Below the pieces are notes generated by a model. That model ran no database searches and was not told the DNA's origin. It saw nothing but the letters and a program-made list of their open reading frames with translations. Below, one piece after another: positions 8,355 through 16,951 of a DNA stretch of 64,000 nucleotides; the stretch's first letter is position 1, and the number at the start of each line of letters is the position of its first letter. Position numbers and translations under genes: made by a program. Origin of the DNA: Corynebacterium sp. HMSC08A12 (GTDB lineage: Bacteria > Actinomycetota > Actinomycetes > Mycobacteriales > Mycobacteriaceae); NCBI RefSeq assembly GCF_001807485.1, contig NZ_KV789178.1:1-64000 (forward strand). Reading direction: 5' to 3'.

Positions 8355-8484
8355 CTAAATGTCGGAAAAGTTGCAATTCTTTTTGCTCGACTGTTTACGG
8401 CTGGGGCAGAAAACCGTCTGACCAGCGCTTTTGTATTAGTGAAAAGCGTCACTAATAACGATTTGCAACTTTTCCGACATTTAG
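8355..8484. repeat. 130-bp inverted-repeat element (copy 1)
   Basis: Two perfect 22-base arms, 8355-8376 (starting CTAAATGTCGG) and 8463-8484 (ending CCGACATTTAG), enclose an 86-base AT-richer core. Inside the core, TATTAGTGA-AAAGCG-TCACTAATA (8434-8457) forms a second perfect 9-bp hairpin. No open frame is present. The ends resemble those of a second element at 17200-17323. It could be a MITE-like element, a structured RNA or a bidirectional transcription barrier. No clear target-site duplication was found. Confidence 0.75.
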
Positions 8485-8630
8485 GTTCTTGAATAGGTTG
8501 TTGGACTTAGCGGAACACTTGCTCAGCCCTCCCTGGAGCCCCAATGCACCCTCACAGGAGCCCCACCGAACCCACATCGCAGCCCCCAGCGAACCCCTCT
8601 TAATGCCCCTAGCGGTGCCATAATTGAATA

Positions 8631-9956
8631 ATGACTGCTACTGACACACCGCTGTCCCAGGCCCCGGCACCGCTGTCCCAGGTCCCGGGGCCCGACCCGG
8701 CCACCGAGGCCACCCGCCGGGCGGAACTGCGCAAACACAAGGCCATAGCCACCGGCCTGCTGGTCATCGCGACTCTCATCTACGTGGCCATGCGCTGGCT
8801 CGAGTACCAGGGCAACCCCGGCGCCTGGATCGGCTACGTCCGCGCGGCCAGCGAAGCGGGCATGGTCGGCGCCCTCGCCGACTGGTTCGCCGTCACTGCC
8901 CTGTTTCGCCACCCGTTGCACATCCCCATCCCGCACACGGCCATCATCAAGCGGAAGAAGGATCAGGTCGGCCACGCGCTCAGCGAGTTCGTGGGGGAGA
9001 ACTTCCTCAATGCCGCCCTCATCAGCGATAAGCTCCGCAAGGCGCGAATCCCGGAGCGCGCCAGCGATTGGGTCGTCAACGACGGTGGCGCCAACCGAGT
9101 CTCGCAAGAGGTCGGCAAGATCATCGACCTCACAGTCAATGGCATCAACCCTCAGGAAGCAGAGCAAGTCCTCCGCGCCCTGGTCATCGACAAGCTCAGC
9201 GAACCCACCTGGGGCCCGCCGCTGGGCCGCGGCCTGGAGCAACTTATCGAGGAAGGCCGCACTGAACCCGCAGTCGACGCAATCGTCATCTGGATGGACG
9301 ACAAGGCCCGTACTTCCGAAGACTTCGTTGTTCGCCTCATCGACGAGCGCACCCCGGCCTGGGCGCCCCGCTTCGTCCGTGAACTCGTGGGCTCCCGCGT
9401 GTACCGCGAGCTGGTGGAATTCACCGGCGATGTTCGCCGCGACCCCAACCACGATGCCCGCCGCCAGCTGCGCTCGTTCATCTACCAGCTTTCGCAGGAC
9501 CTCCAGCACGATGAAAAGATGATCGCCCGGGTGGAGGGCTTCAAGAATGACGTGATGACCTCCGGGCCTGTCACCGCGATGCCCGGCCGCTTGTGGGAGT
9601 CCACCCGCGCAACACTCACCTCCTGGTCCCGTGACCCAGATTCCCTGCTGCGCCGACAGATTGCGCAATGGGTGGAGGCGTATGGGCGTCGTATCCAAGA
9701 AGAGCCAGAGCTGCGCGAAGAGCTTGAACGGCGCATCGTCGGGGCGGCCAGCTACCTTGCCGATAACTATGCGGGCGAGGTCACCGGCATCATCGGCGAG
9801 ACAGTCGAGCGGTGGGACGCGCAGGAGGCTTCCGACAAGATCGAGCTGATGGTGGGCAAGGACCTGCAGTTCATCCGCGTGAATGGCACGATTGTGGGCG
9901 CGTTGGCTGGCCTGGCGATTTACTCCCTGACTGAGCTGATCTTTGCGTTAGGCTGA
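8631..9956 (+). CDS. DUF445 family membrane protein
   Basis: 441 residues. DUF445 proteins are membrane-anchored and of poorly known function (YjiN-like). One hydrophobic helix lies near residues 38-58, followed by a conserved segment GMVGALADWFAVTALFRHP that is typical of the family. A long, mostly helical soluble region follows, and the protein ends in a C-terminal helix (VGALAGLAIYSLTELIFAL). A Pro-rich N-terminal extension repeats APLSQ. The ATG at 8631 follows a low-GC leader. It is transcribed separately from sdh, given the terminator and repeat element upstream. Confidence 0.8.
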   Translation: MTATDTPLSQAPAPLSQVPGPDPATEATRRAELRKHKAIATGLLVIATLIYVAMRWLEYQGNPGAWIGYVRAASEAGMVGALADWFAVTALFRHPLHIPIPHTAIIKRKKDQVGHALSEFVGENFLNAALISDKLRKARIPERASDWVVNDGGANRVSQEVGKIIDLTVNGINPQEAEQVLRALVIDKLSEPTWGPPLGRGLEQLIEEGRTEPAVDAIVIWMDDKARTSEDFVVRLIDERTPAWAPRFVRELVGSRVYRELVEFTGDVRRDPNHDARRQLRSFIYQLSQDLQHDEKMIARVEGFKNDVMTSGPVTAMPGRLWESTRATLTSWSRDPDSLLRRQIAQWVEAYGRRIQEEPELREELERRIVGAASYLADNYAGEVTGIIGETVERWDAQEASDKIELMVGKDLQFIRVNGTIVGALAGLAIYSLTELIFALG

Positions 9957-9961
9957 GTGGC

Positions 9962-10276
9962 ATGTACATGGTCTTTACGACGTTGGCTAACGTATATATG
10001 GGTATCAATTTGGCGCTGGCGGTCGCTATTTTCGTGCTGGCGGCCGTCGGCCTGGCACAGCTGGCTAGTACGCGCGACGACGCTTTTATGGTGATCGATC
10101 GTGAAAAGCAGAATTGGTTGATGCTGATGGGCGGTGCGGTGGCGCTGTCCATCCTGAGTTTCTTCATCGCCATCGAGCTGCTGTGGATCATCGCGGCGGT
10201 CATCGTCGGTATTTACTGGCAGGACGTGCGCCCCGCGATCCGCGACGTGCTGGATAACTCGGGTGGTTCCTGGTGA
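9962..10276 (+). CDS. DUF2516 family small membrane protein
   Basis: 104 residues with three hydrophobic stretches (about 5-38, 58-75 and 78-90). The compact three-helix pattern and position next to deoC fit the actinobacterial DUF2516 family, whose function is unknown. The start lies five bases after the DUF445 stop, and its own stop overlaps the deoC GTG by three bases, so the three genes form an operon. Confidence 0.7.
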   Translation: MYMVFTTLANVYMGINLALAVAIFVLAAVGLAQLASTRDDAFMVIDREKQNWLMLMGGAVALSILSFFIAIELLWIIAAVIVGIYWQDVRPAIRDVLDNSGGSW

Positions 10277-11022
10277 CTTCCTTCGACCGTTCTAAGGTCT
10301 CCCGCGAGGCCGTTGCCGCCATCCTGGATGCCACACTGCTGAAGCCCGAAGCGTCGCGCGATGACGTGGCGGCTCTGGTTCGCGAGGCCACCCAGTTGGG
10401 GTGCGGCGCGGTGTGCGTGTCGCCCTCGATGCTGCCTTTGGGTTCGGTGCCGCCTTCGGGTTCTTTGGGTACTGACGCCACGCTGCGCATCGCCACCGTC
10501 GCCGGGTTCCCTAGCGGCAAGCACGCCTCCTTGGTGAAGGCCACCGAGGCGCGTTATGCCGCGCAGTTGGGCGCCGAAGAGATCGATGTGGTGATCGACG
10601 TGGCGGCGGCCCTGGCGAAGGATCAGAATGCGCTTCTGGCGGAGCTGATCACCGTGCGGGAGGCCGTGCCGCACCCGCTGGTGCTGAAGGTGATCGTGGA
10701 GTCCGCACTGCTGGACGAGGAGCAGCTGCGCACTGCCGTGCGCGCATGTGTGCAGGCGGGGGCCGACTACGTAAAAACCTCCACGGGCTTCCACCCGGCG
10801 GGTGGGGCGAGCGTGGAGGCTGTGAGCATCATGGCCGACGAGCTGCGCAAGCTGGGGAAGCTGGCGCCGTTCGGCATGGGGGAGGATGAGCGCATTGCCG
10901 CGGGCCTGGTGGGGATCAAGGCCTCGGGTGGCATCCGCGATTGGGAGGCGGCCCTGGCGATGATTGAGGCGGGAGCTACCCGCCTGGGGGTTTCCGCGGC
11001 AGCGAAGGTGCTGGGCGCCTAG
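10273..11022 (+). CDS. deoC: Deoxyribose-phosphate aldolase
   Basis: 249 residues from a GTG overlapping the preceding stop. It cleaves 2-deoxyribose 5-phosphate into acetaldehyde and glyceraldehyde 3-phosphate in deoxynucleoside salvage. The Schiff-base lysine lies in YVKTSTGF (Lys168), the proton-relay Lys in GIKASGGIRD, and the N-terminal LDATLLKPEA matches the substrate loop. A Gly/Ser/Pro-rich stretch near residues 55-70 slightly lengthens it compared with typical members of about 220 residues. No other deo genes are adjacent. Confidence 0.93.
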   Translation: MTSFDRSKVSREAVAAILDATLLKPEASRDDVAALVREATQLGCGAVCVSPSMLPLGSVPPSGSLGTDATLRIATVAGFPSGKHASLVKATEARYAAQLGAEEIDVVIDVAAALAKDQNALLAELITVREAVPHPLVLKVIVESALLDEEQLRTAVRACVQAGADYVKTSTGFHPAGGASVEAVSIMADELRKLGKLAPFGMGEDERIAAGLVGIKASGGIRDWEAALAMIEAGATRLGVSAAAKVLGA

Positions 11023-11105
11023 AGCCGGTTTGCGGCCTGCGCCCTGCGGCCCGCGTCGAGCCGCCGTACTGGCGGGCTAGGTGGCCGGAGCCGGGGGGGG
11101 AGCGG

Positions 11106-12302
11106 CTAGGCGGCCATGTTGGAGGAACCGACCGGGCCGTCCTCCTTCCAGGGGCGGGTGAGGTCCGCGTCTTCGGTATTGCCCGCCCCACTACCGCCGG
11201 AACCACCGGATCCGCTGCCACCGTCAGAGCCACTGCCGGAGCCGCCGGTGGCGGAGCCCGTGTCCAGCTCGGCGAAGTTAACGTCCGTGCCGTGCATGTT
11301 TACTTCCAGCCCCTCGTCGGTGACGTTGATGGATTCGAAGTCCATGCCGCCCTGAACATCAGCGGGGATGGAATCCTCCAACTGCGACTCCATCTCCTGG
11401 GTGAAGGACTCCGGAAGATCCATACCCAGCAGGGAGACGTTCTCCATCTCCATCTTCATTTGCCCGTCCTGGATAACTGGCTTGACCTCGAAGGTCGCCA
11501 GACCGCCAGTGAGGTCGAAGCTTAGGGTCTGCTTGTCCGGGTTGGGGCGGACGTCAGTAATCTGCAGTAACCCAGCCAGCGGGTTGTCCTCATCCCCACC
11601 GCCGTCGCTGGCGCTTTCGGAGGCCTGAGCCAGCAGCATCTCCTTGGTAATGACCGTCCGTAGTCGCAGGTCGCCCACCACTGAGTCATCAGGATTGTCG
11701 GTATCCATCTTCATGTCACGAAGCTCCAGGTGAACTGCGGGCTCGCCGGAGATTTTGGGCTTGGACTTATCCTGCCCCTCGTAGGTGATGTCCAACGTGG
11801 AGGGAATATCGACGGTCATTTGGGGGATCTTGCCTTGCACAATTCCCAGCAGCACTGGGGAAGCGCCCAGGGAAATATCCGGATCCACGGGTTCGGACAC
11901 GCCGGATTCCTGCTGTTGCTCCCTAAACGCGCTCTGAATCTGGTCCTTCATGAACCAGCGGAGGCCGAACTCGGCGAGGAGCAGCAGCAAAACAATGACA
12001 AGCAAGAATCCGATAAGGACCTTCAGCCAAAGCTTGCTCTTCTTTGGCTGCTGCTGGTACATGTTCTGCGGTGGTTGGCCGTACGCGCCTGCCTGGCCAT
12101 AGGCGCTCTGTTGCCCCGGCTGGCCGAACTGCAGCTGCTGGTTCGGCTGGCCGTATCCACCCGGCTGCCCCTGCGGGGCACCGTAGCCAGAGCCGTACTG
12201 GTTGGGGTTGCTGTTGCCGCTGGTGTTCCAGACAGCCGTCTGATCCTCGTTGCCGCCGGCATTCGAGGACGGGTTCTGTGATGGGTTTTGTGGGTTAGTC
12301 AC
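11106..12302 (-). CDS. LmeA/DUF2993 family membrane-anchored lipid-binding protein
   Basis: 398 residues. The N-terminal 80 residues are rich in Gln, Gly, Pro and Tyr. A single membrane helix (about 85-110) follows, then an extracytoplasmic domain typical of DUF2993. The mycobacterial member LmeA binds phospholipids and helps lipomannan maturation. The C-terminus is an unusual Gly/Ser tract ending ADLTRPWKEDGPVGSSNMAA. The Gln/Gly-rich head and the tail are low complexity and probably disordered. It is convergent with deoC. Assignment rests on overall architecture, so function in lipoglycan synthesis is inference. Confidence 0.7.
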   Translation of the reverse strand: MTNPQNPSQNPSSNAGGNEDQTAVWNTSGNSNPNQYGSGYGAPQGQPGGYGQPNQQLQFGQPGQQSAYGQAGAYGQPPQNMYQQQPKKSKLWLKVLIGFLLVIVLLLLLAEFGLRWFMKDQIQSAFREQQQESGVSEPVDPDISLGASPVLLGIVQGKIPQMTVDIPSTLDITYEGQDKSKPKISGEPAVHLELRDMKMDTDNPDDSVVGDLRLRTVITKEMLLAQASESASDGGGDEDNPLAGLLQITDVRPNPDKQTLSFDLTGGLATFEVKPVIQDGQMKMEMENVSLLGMDLPESFTQEMESQLEDSIPADVQGGMDFESINVTDEGLEVNMHGTDVNFAELDTGSATGGSGSGSDGGSGSGGSGGSGAGNTEDADLTRPWKEDGPVGSSNMAA

Positions 12303-12405
12303 CCGTATCAGTGTTCCTTATCGTCGGAGCTGTGCCAACCCGTATCTTAGCCCCAGCCCACTTTAGAGCCCATAGTTGAGCCAAGACTTGGCAGCGAACA
12401 GATAG

Positions 12406-13257
12406 CTAATACACAGGCTCGCACACCAATGACCATGGCAAGGTGATTGAATTATCCGCCAAGCGGCGGCGCGGGTTGAGCCGCGCCGCGGGAGAGTGGG
12501 CGTCACCAAGAGAACCCAAGAATTCCTGCTTCGCCGAGCGCCACCGTACCCGTGGCCCAAAGACGGCCAGGGGTGCGGCGCGTTCCCAGCAGCGGTCGAG
12601 CTCCGCGAGGACGTCGTAGATGAGGTGGCCGGGGGTGTTGCGGTGAATCAGGATCTTCGGCAGCCGTTCGGCCAGGTCGGAGGGTTTTTCGATGTCCTGC
12701 GGGTCCCACGCGAGCGTCAGTGACTGCGGGCCGGCCTCATCCAGGAGTACCCAGCAGGAGCGGCGGCCGACCTCGTCGCAGGTGCCTTCGATGATCACGC
12801 CACCGGGGCGCAGGTTCGCACGCATCGTGTCCCACGCGGCCTGCACCTGATCCACGTCGTATTGGCGCAGCACGTTAAAAGCACGCACAACGTCCGCCTG
12901 CAGCCCCGCCAACTCGAAGCCGCCGAGGGCGAAGTGCACACCCTCGCGGTCGGGGAGCACGCGGGAAGGCTCGATCTCCAGGCCGGTGACCTCCACCGTG
13001 GGAGCAATAGTTCGCAGCCACCGGGCCCATTCGCAGGTGGTGGTGTGGGAGGCCCCGTAGCCGACGTCGACGGCCACGGGGTTGCGGTGTTCGTGCAGCA
13101 CGGCTCCTCGTAGCTGCGCTTGCACCCGCGGCTGCGCCACCAGCCAGCGGTCGGACTTGCGCAGACGGTTGTAGCCAGTCGTTCCGCGGGTAGGGACGCC
13201 AACAGGCCCGTCCGTATTCCACGAACGGGCCTTGAGATTGTGGGCGTGGTCAGCCAC
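12406..13257 (-). CDS. Class I SAM-dependent methyltransferase
   Basis: 283 residues. The SAM-binding motif I is VAVDVGYGASHTTT (about residues 61-74), followed by an acidic strand end (VTGLEIEPSR). The post-motif NLRPGGVIIEGTCDE matches the usual motif III/IV region. It lacks the DPPY or NPPY motif of base methyltransferases. The substrate is unknown. It lies between the LmeA-like gene and the DUF2505 gene on the same strand, with short gaps. Confidence 0.7.
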   Translation of the reverse strand: MADHAHNLKARSWNTDGPVGVPTRGTTGYNRLRKSDRWLVAQPRVQAQLRGAVLHEHRNPVAVDVGYGASHTTTCEWARWLRTIAPTVEVTGLEIEPSRVLPDREGVHFALGGFELAGLQADVVRAFNVLRQYDVDQVQAAWDTMRANLRPGGVIIEGTCDEVGRRSCWVLLDEAGPQSLTLAWDPQDIEKPSDLAERLPKILIHRNTPGHLIYDVLAELDRCWERAAPLAVFGPRVRWRSAKQEFLGSLGDAHSPAARLNPRRRLADNSITLPWSLVCEPVY

Positions 13258-13329
13258 GCGGGTTAACCGAGCCTTTCAGGTGAGTGAGTTTGTTTTCGTT
13301 AAAGGTCCAGGCGGAGCCTATGCCGGGCT

Positions 13330-13827
13330 TTAGGCGTTGTCGCTGATCCACTTCTGGATCAGGGCGGCCTCGCGGGTCAGGAACTCCTCCACCCACTCGG
13401 CAACCTTCGGCTCCAGGACGGCGCCCATCATCGGGATCTTCACGTCCACGGCGCAGTCGGCCTTCAGCTCGGTGGAGTCACCGGAGCCGGTCAGGGTGAC
13501 ATCCGCGGAGAAGGAAACCGGTGCGCCCTTGACCTCTGCGTTGACCTTACCGGTGGTGGTGCCGTCAGCCAGCGGGCCGAACTCGACGACACGCTTGAGC
13601 TTCAGGTCCTGGGAAACCATGCCACGCACGGCCTCCGGCAGAGCGGACTTCGGCAGCAGCTCGAATAGGACGGCCTCGATGGGCTCGGGGGTGAAAGAGT
13701 TTACCTCGCCAGGCTCGTCGCCGATGTTCTCGACCTCGTAGGCCCAGTAATTTGCGGAGGAGAGTGCCTCGTAGACCTTTTCAATGGGGAAGTTAATCGT
13801 TGCAGTGTTCTCGCTGTGAGTAGTCAT
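13330..13827 (-). CDS. DUF2505 family (START/SRPBCC-like) protein
   Basis: 165 residues. The pattern of an N-terminal helix and strand (INFPIEKVYEALSSANYW), a curved sheet and a long C-terminal helix (VAEWVEEFLTREAALIQKW) fits the SRPBCC/Bet v 1 fold and the actinobacterial DUF2505 family. These are presumed small hydrophobic-ligand binders of unknown role. It is divergent from murB with only 23 bases between the two starts, so both promoters overlap coding or leader sequence. Confidence 0.7.
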   Translation of the reverse strand: MTTHSENTATINFPIEKVYEALSSANYWAYEVENIGDEPGEVNSFTPEPIEAVLFELLPKSALPEAVRGMVSQDLKLKRVVEFGPLADGTTTGKVNAEVKGAPVSFSADVTLTGSGDSTELKADCAVDVKIPMMGAVLEPKVAEWVEEFLTREAALIQKWISDNA

Positions 13828-13850
13828 GCCAACAGACTACCTTTAGTGAT

Positions 13851-15167
13851 GTGACTGATTCGACTAATAACGCACATTTCACGTCCGAGGAACGCGCACA
13901 CCACCTTCTGGAGCGCCTCAGCGGCACTGGCGCCGACCCAGTTTCTATCCCCGACACCCGTGTGACCAGCCGTTCCTTCGCCGAAATGACCACCCTGCGC
14001 ATCGGCGCCGCACCCGCCGGGGTTGTCGAATGCTCTTCGGCGGAGGCTGTTGCCCAGGTCGTTTCTTTTTTGGACGCCCACACGCAGCCACTGCTTGTCG
14101 TCGGCGGCGGATCGAACCTCGTGGTGGGCGAAGGGGATGCAGTATCCCAGTTGGTTGTGGTGCTGTTGAGCGCGGGTGACGGTGACGTAGGCGATAGCGA
14201 AGACGCTGACGGTGACGCGACGGGCGAGACAGGAGTGACGATCGACCGCGAGACTGGTGTGGTGCGAGCCTTTGCGGGAGTTGAATGGGATCAGCTGGTG
14301 GCCGCGACTGTCGAGGCTGGGCTCGGCGGGTTGGAGTGCCTGAGCGGGATCCCCGGCTCCGTGGGTGCCACGCCTGTGCAGAACGTCGGCGCATATGGCG
14401 CGGAGGTTGCGCAGGTGCTGCGGCGCGTGCAGTTGTATGACCGTACGAGCGGGGAGCTCGAGTGGGTGGAACCTTCCGCCCTGGACCTGGGGTATCGCTA
14501 CTCGAATCTGAAGTTCACCTCGCGGGCCGTGGTGACGTCCGTGGAGTTCCAGCTGACCACCGATGGCCTGAGTGTGCCGCTGCGCTTCGGCGAGCTGGCG
14601 CGGCGCTTGGGCGTGGATGCGGATGAGGCTGCCGCCGGGGAGATCCGTCGGCCCGCTGCCGATGTGCGCCAGGCCGTGCTGGAACTGCGCGCGGGCAAGG
14701 GCATGGTTTTGGATTCGGCTGACCACGATACGTGGTCGGCTGGGTCCTTCTTCACGAACCCGATTGTCACCGGCGAGGAGGCGCGCGACGCGGTAGTGGC
14801 CGCTGTGCGGGAGAAGTGCGGCGACGATGGGGTGGAGTCGATGCCCCTGTACCCGGTGAAGGCCAATGGTGGCGCCGCTGCGGGCGCGGCTGCTGGCACG
14901 GATGCCGGTACGGGCGTGGGCGAGCCACAGTTCAAGTTCTCTGCAGCGTGGCTGATCGAGCGCGCCGGGTTTGCAAAGGGCTGGCACGTACCGGGGAACG
15001 ACCGCGCCTCCCTGTCCACCAAGCACACCCTGGCCCTCACCAATCGCGGTTCCGCGACCAGTGCGGATGTGGTGGAACTGGCACGCGCCGTGCGGGCCGG
15101 CGTGCAGGAAGCGTTCGGAGTAGTGCTGGAGCCGGAGCCGATCTGGGTCGGCGTGAGCATCGACTAG
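13851..15167 (+). CDS. murB: UDP-N-acetylmuramate dehydrogenase
   Basis: 438 residues from GTG 13851. It reduces UDP-N-acetylenolpyruvylglucosamine to UDP-MurNAc in peptidoglycan synthesis, using FAD and NADPH. The FAD-binding motif is VVGGGSNLVVGEGD, and GIPGSVGATPVQNVGAYG is the diagnostic second motif. SAGSFFTNPIV and the C-terminal ending EPEPIWVGVSID fit the C-terminal domain. It is longer than usual (about 340-370) because of two low-complexity insertions: an Asp/Gly/Glu-rich one near 108-125 and an Ala/Gly/Thr-rich one near 342-358. The core is intact. Confidence 0.93.
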   Translation: MTDSTNNAHFTSEERAHHLLERLSGTGADPVSIPDTRVTSRSFAEMTTLRIGAAPAGVVECSSAEAVAQVVSFLDAHTQPLLVVGGGSNLVVGEGDAVSQLVVVLLSAGDGDVGDSEDADGDATGETGVTIDRETGVVRAFAGVEWDQLVAATVEAGLGGLECLSGIPGSVGATPVQNVGAYGAEVAQVLRRVQLYDRTSGELEWVEPSALDLGYRYSNLKFTSRAVVTSVEFQLTTDGLSVPLRFGELARRLGVDADEAAAGEIRRPAADVRQAVLELRAGKGMVLDSADHDTWSAGSFFTNPIVTGEEARDAVVAAVREKCGDDGVESMPLYPVKANGGAAAGAAAGTDAGTGVGEPQFKFSAAWLIERAGFAKGWHVPGNDRASLSTKHTLALTNRGSATSADVVELARAVRAGVQEAFGVVLEPEPIWVGVSID

Positions 15168-15201
15168 CTCGAGGTAGTTGAGACCAGCCGACCGGCTGAG
15201 G

Positions 15202-15366
15202 CTAGGCGACCGGCTCGAAATCCACTTTGTCGCGGACGCCGCAGTCCGGGCAGAACCAGTCATCCGGCACCTCGGACCACGGGGTGCCGGGGTTGAAGCC
15301 CTCGGCGGGATCGCCTACGGCCTCATCGAATCGATAGTCACAGACAGGGCATTGGAAAACGGACAT
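15202..15366 (-). CDS. rubA: Rubredoxin
   Basis: 54 residues. The start is set at the ATG at 15366 because AAGGAG lies 7 bases upstream and MSVFQCPVCDY then matches rubredoxin N-termini exactly. The iron site is CPVCDY and CPDCG, with the PxDWxCPxCG signature intact. Rubredoxins pass electrons to AlkB-type alkane monooxygenases. This gene is the last in an alkB - small membrane protein - rubredoxin cluster, which supports that role. No rubredoxin reductase is seen nearby. Confidence 0.92.
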   Translation of the reverse strand: MSVFQCPVCDYRFDEAVGDPAEGFNPGTPWSEVPDDWFCPDCGVRDKVDFEPVA

Positions 15367-15416
15367 GGGGGACTCCTTCGCTTGGACTGAAGTGGTTGGG
15401 GTTGGGGCTAGGGGCG

Positions 15417-15722
15417 TCACTTAGAAGCAGCCTTGGCCGCGCGGTTCTTGTCGGTGAACTTGCGCTGCTTCGGACGGGGGATCTCATACGTCGAGGGCTG
15501 GCCGGGGCCGCGCCACAAGCCGGCGATCCCGGGGATCAGGAAGAAAAGGCTGATCAACAGAGGCCATGGAACGACGTTGCTCAAAGCGGGAACGCCGAAC
15601 AAGCCCAAGACCGCGAGCAGTAGGAAGAAAGCACCGACCGCCGTGCCAGCGCCACTGAGCAGGTAGTGAGTGGTTGGGTTGGGTGGGTTGATGGTGCTTC
15701 CGGTTGGGGCGGTCGTGCTCAT
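15417..15722 (-). CDS. Small two-helix membrane protein between alkB and rubredoxin
   Basis: 101 residues. The start at 15722 is chosen because its ATG overlaps the alkB stop in an ATGA arrangement; a longer frame starting at 15731 is less likely. Two hydrophobic segments (about 21-45 and 51-68) are followed by a basic tail rich in Lys and Arg. I do not recognise a named family. Translational coupling to alkB and position before rubredoxin suggest a role with the hydroxylase, for example in membrane assembly or electron transfer (inference). Confidence 0.75.
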   Translation of the reverse strand: MSTTAPTGSTINPPNPTTHYLLSGAGTAVGAFFLLLAVLGLFGVPALSNVVPWPLLISLFFLIPGIAGLWRGPGQPSTYEIPRPKQRKFTDKNRAAKAASK

Positions 15723-16951
15723 CGCTGCCACCTCGCAGCCAGCTTCTCTTCCTTGCCAGGCAGGACGTTCGCCTTGGAGACGTCGTAGTTGTAGTGCTTC
15801 ATCAGGCGGCTATCCATGACCTTGAACCACAGCGGCGGAATCGAAGCCATGGCGATCATCGTCGCGTAGCCGGCTGGCAGCTCCGGAGCTTTCACGTCCG
15901 AGCGCAGCGACTGGTAGCGGCGCGTCGGATTCGCGTGGTGATCCGAGTGGCGCTGAAGCTGGTAGAGGAAAATATTGGTGGTCAGATTGTCGGAGTTCCA
16001 GGAGTGCTCCGGGGTGCAGCGCTCGTAGCGGCCATCCGGCTGCATCTGCCGCAACAGGCCGTAGTGCTCTAGGTAGTTCACGAACTCCAGCAAGGCGATG
16101 CCCAGCACGGCCTGGATTAGCATCCACGGCAGAATGTAGATGCCGAAGGCGATGAACAGCCCGCCCCAGACCAGCACGGTGACCAGCCAAGCGTTCAGCA
16201 CCTCATTGCTGAGGTGGAATTGGGACTTGCCCTTGCGCGCCAGACGCTTCTTCTCGATGTTCCAGGCGCGTGGGATCTGGTGAGGGATGGATCGGACCAG
16301 GTAGGTGTAGACGTTCTCGCCCATGCGGGAGCTCACCGGATCCTCCGGGGTGGCGACCTTAACGTGGTGACCCTTGTTGTGCTCGATGTAGAAGTGCCCG
16401 TAGGCGGGGACAGCCAGGGTGATCTTGCCCATCCAACGCTCGAAGCTGCCCTTCTTGTGGCCTAGTTCGTGGGCAGCGACGATACCGATGCCGGAGCTCA
16501 TGCCCATAGACCAGGCAAGGCCCAGGCGGTCGATCATCAACAGGTCCGAGCTGGTCCATAGGTAGCAGCAGGCAATGAGGCTGGCCAGCATGATGGGGAA
16601 GTAGAGGTACGTCACCACTCGGTAGTACTTGGTTTCTTCCAGCCAGGGGACGAACTCTTCCGGCACGTTCTCGCCATCGCGGCCGAGGATCACGTCCGCC
16701 AGTGGGATCAGGATAAACACGGCAATGGGGCCGGCCCACCAGGTGACATGGATCAGCAGGTCGGGGCCGTTGATGGCTTTGAGCCAGGAGGCAACGCCCC
16801 ACACGATCAGTGGAATGGCCGCCGGAACGAGGCTGAAAGTCCAGGCGTACTTCTTGGAGTCTTTCCAACCGGGTGGGCGCTTGGCTGGAGCCGTACCGGG
16901 AGAGGTGCTAGCGCCGTTGGCTGTGTGCGCTGGGTTTTGCGTGGTTGTCAT
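15719..16951 (-). CDS. alkB: Alkane 1-monooxygenase (AlkB family)
   Basis: 410 residues from an ATG at 16951; AGGTGAG lies 8 bases upstream, making it preferable to the ATG nine codons earlier. Integral-membrane diiron hydroxylases of this family oxidise medium or long-chain alkanes to 1-alcohols. All diiron histidine boxes are present: HELGHK (161-166), EHNKGHH (190-196) and LQRHSDHHA (332-340), plus the family motif NYLEHYG (292-298). Six or so hydrophobic helices surround them. It leads a cluster with a small membrane protein and rubredoxin. A fatty acyl-CoA ligase gene lies upstream on the same strand, giving a plausible alkane-to-acyl-CoA route. The alcohol and aldehyde dehydrogenases are not in the window. 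Confidence 0.93.
   Translation of the reverse strand: MTTTQNPAHTANGASTSPGTAPAKRPPGWKDSKKYAWTFSLVPAAIPLIVWGVASWLKAINGPDLLIHVTWWAGPIAVFILIPLADVILGRDGENVPEEFVPWLEETKYYRVVTYLYFPIMLASLIACCYLWTSSDLLMIDRLGLAWSMGMSSGIGIVAAHELGHKKGSFERWMGKITLAVPAYGHFYIEHNKGHHVKVATPEDPVSSRMGENVYTYLVRSIPHQIPRAWNIEKKRLARKGKSQFHLSNEVLNAWLVTVLVWGGLFIAFGIYILPWMLIQAVLGIALLEFVNYLEHYGLLRQMQPDGRYERCTPEHSWNSDNLTTNIFLYQLQRHSDHHANPTRRYQSLRSDVKAPELPAGYATMIAMASIPPLWFKVMDSRLMKHYNYDVSKANVLPGKEEKLAARWQR

Noticed and set aside
8355-8484. Insertion sequence remnant with target duplication
   Set aside because: ATAGG occurs on both sides but not directly at the element borders, and there is no transposase fragment; only a MITE-like origin remains possible.
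13824-15263. 479-codon antisense frame over murB
   Set aside because: murB on the plus strand has intact FAD and active-site motifs; the antisense frame has none and spans the divergent promoter.
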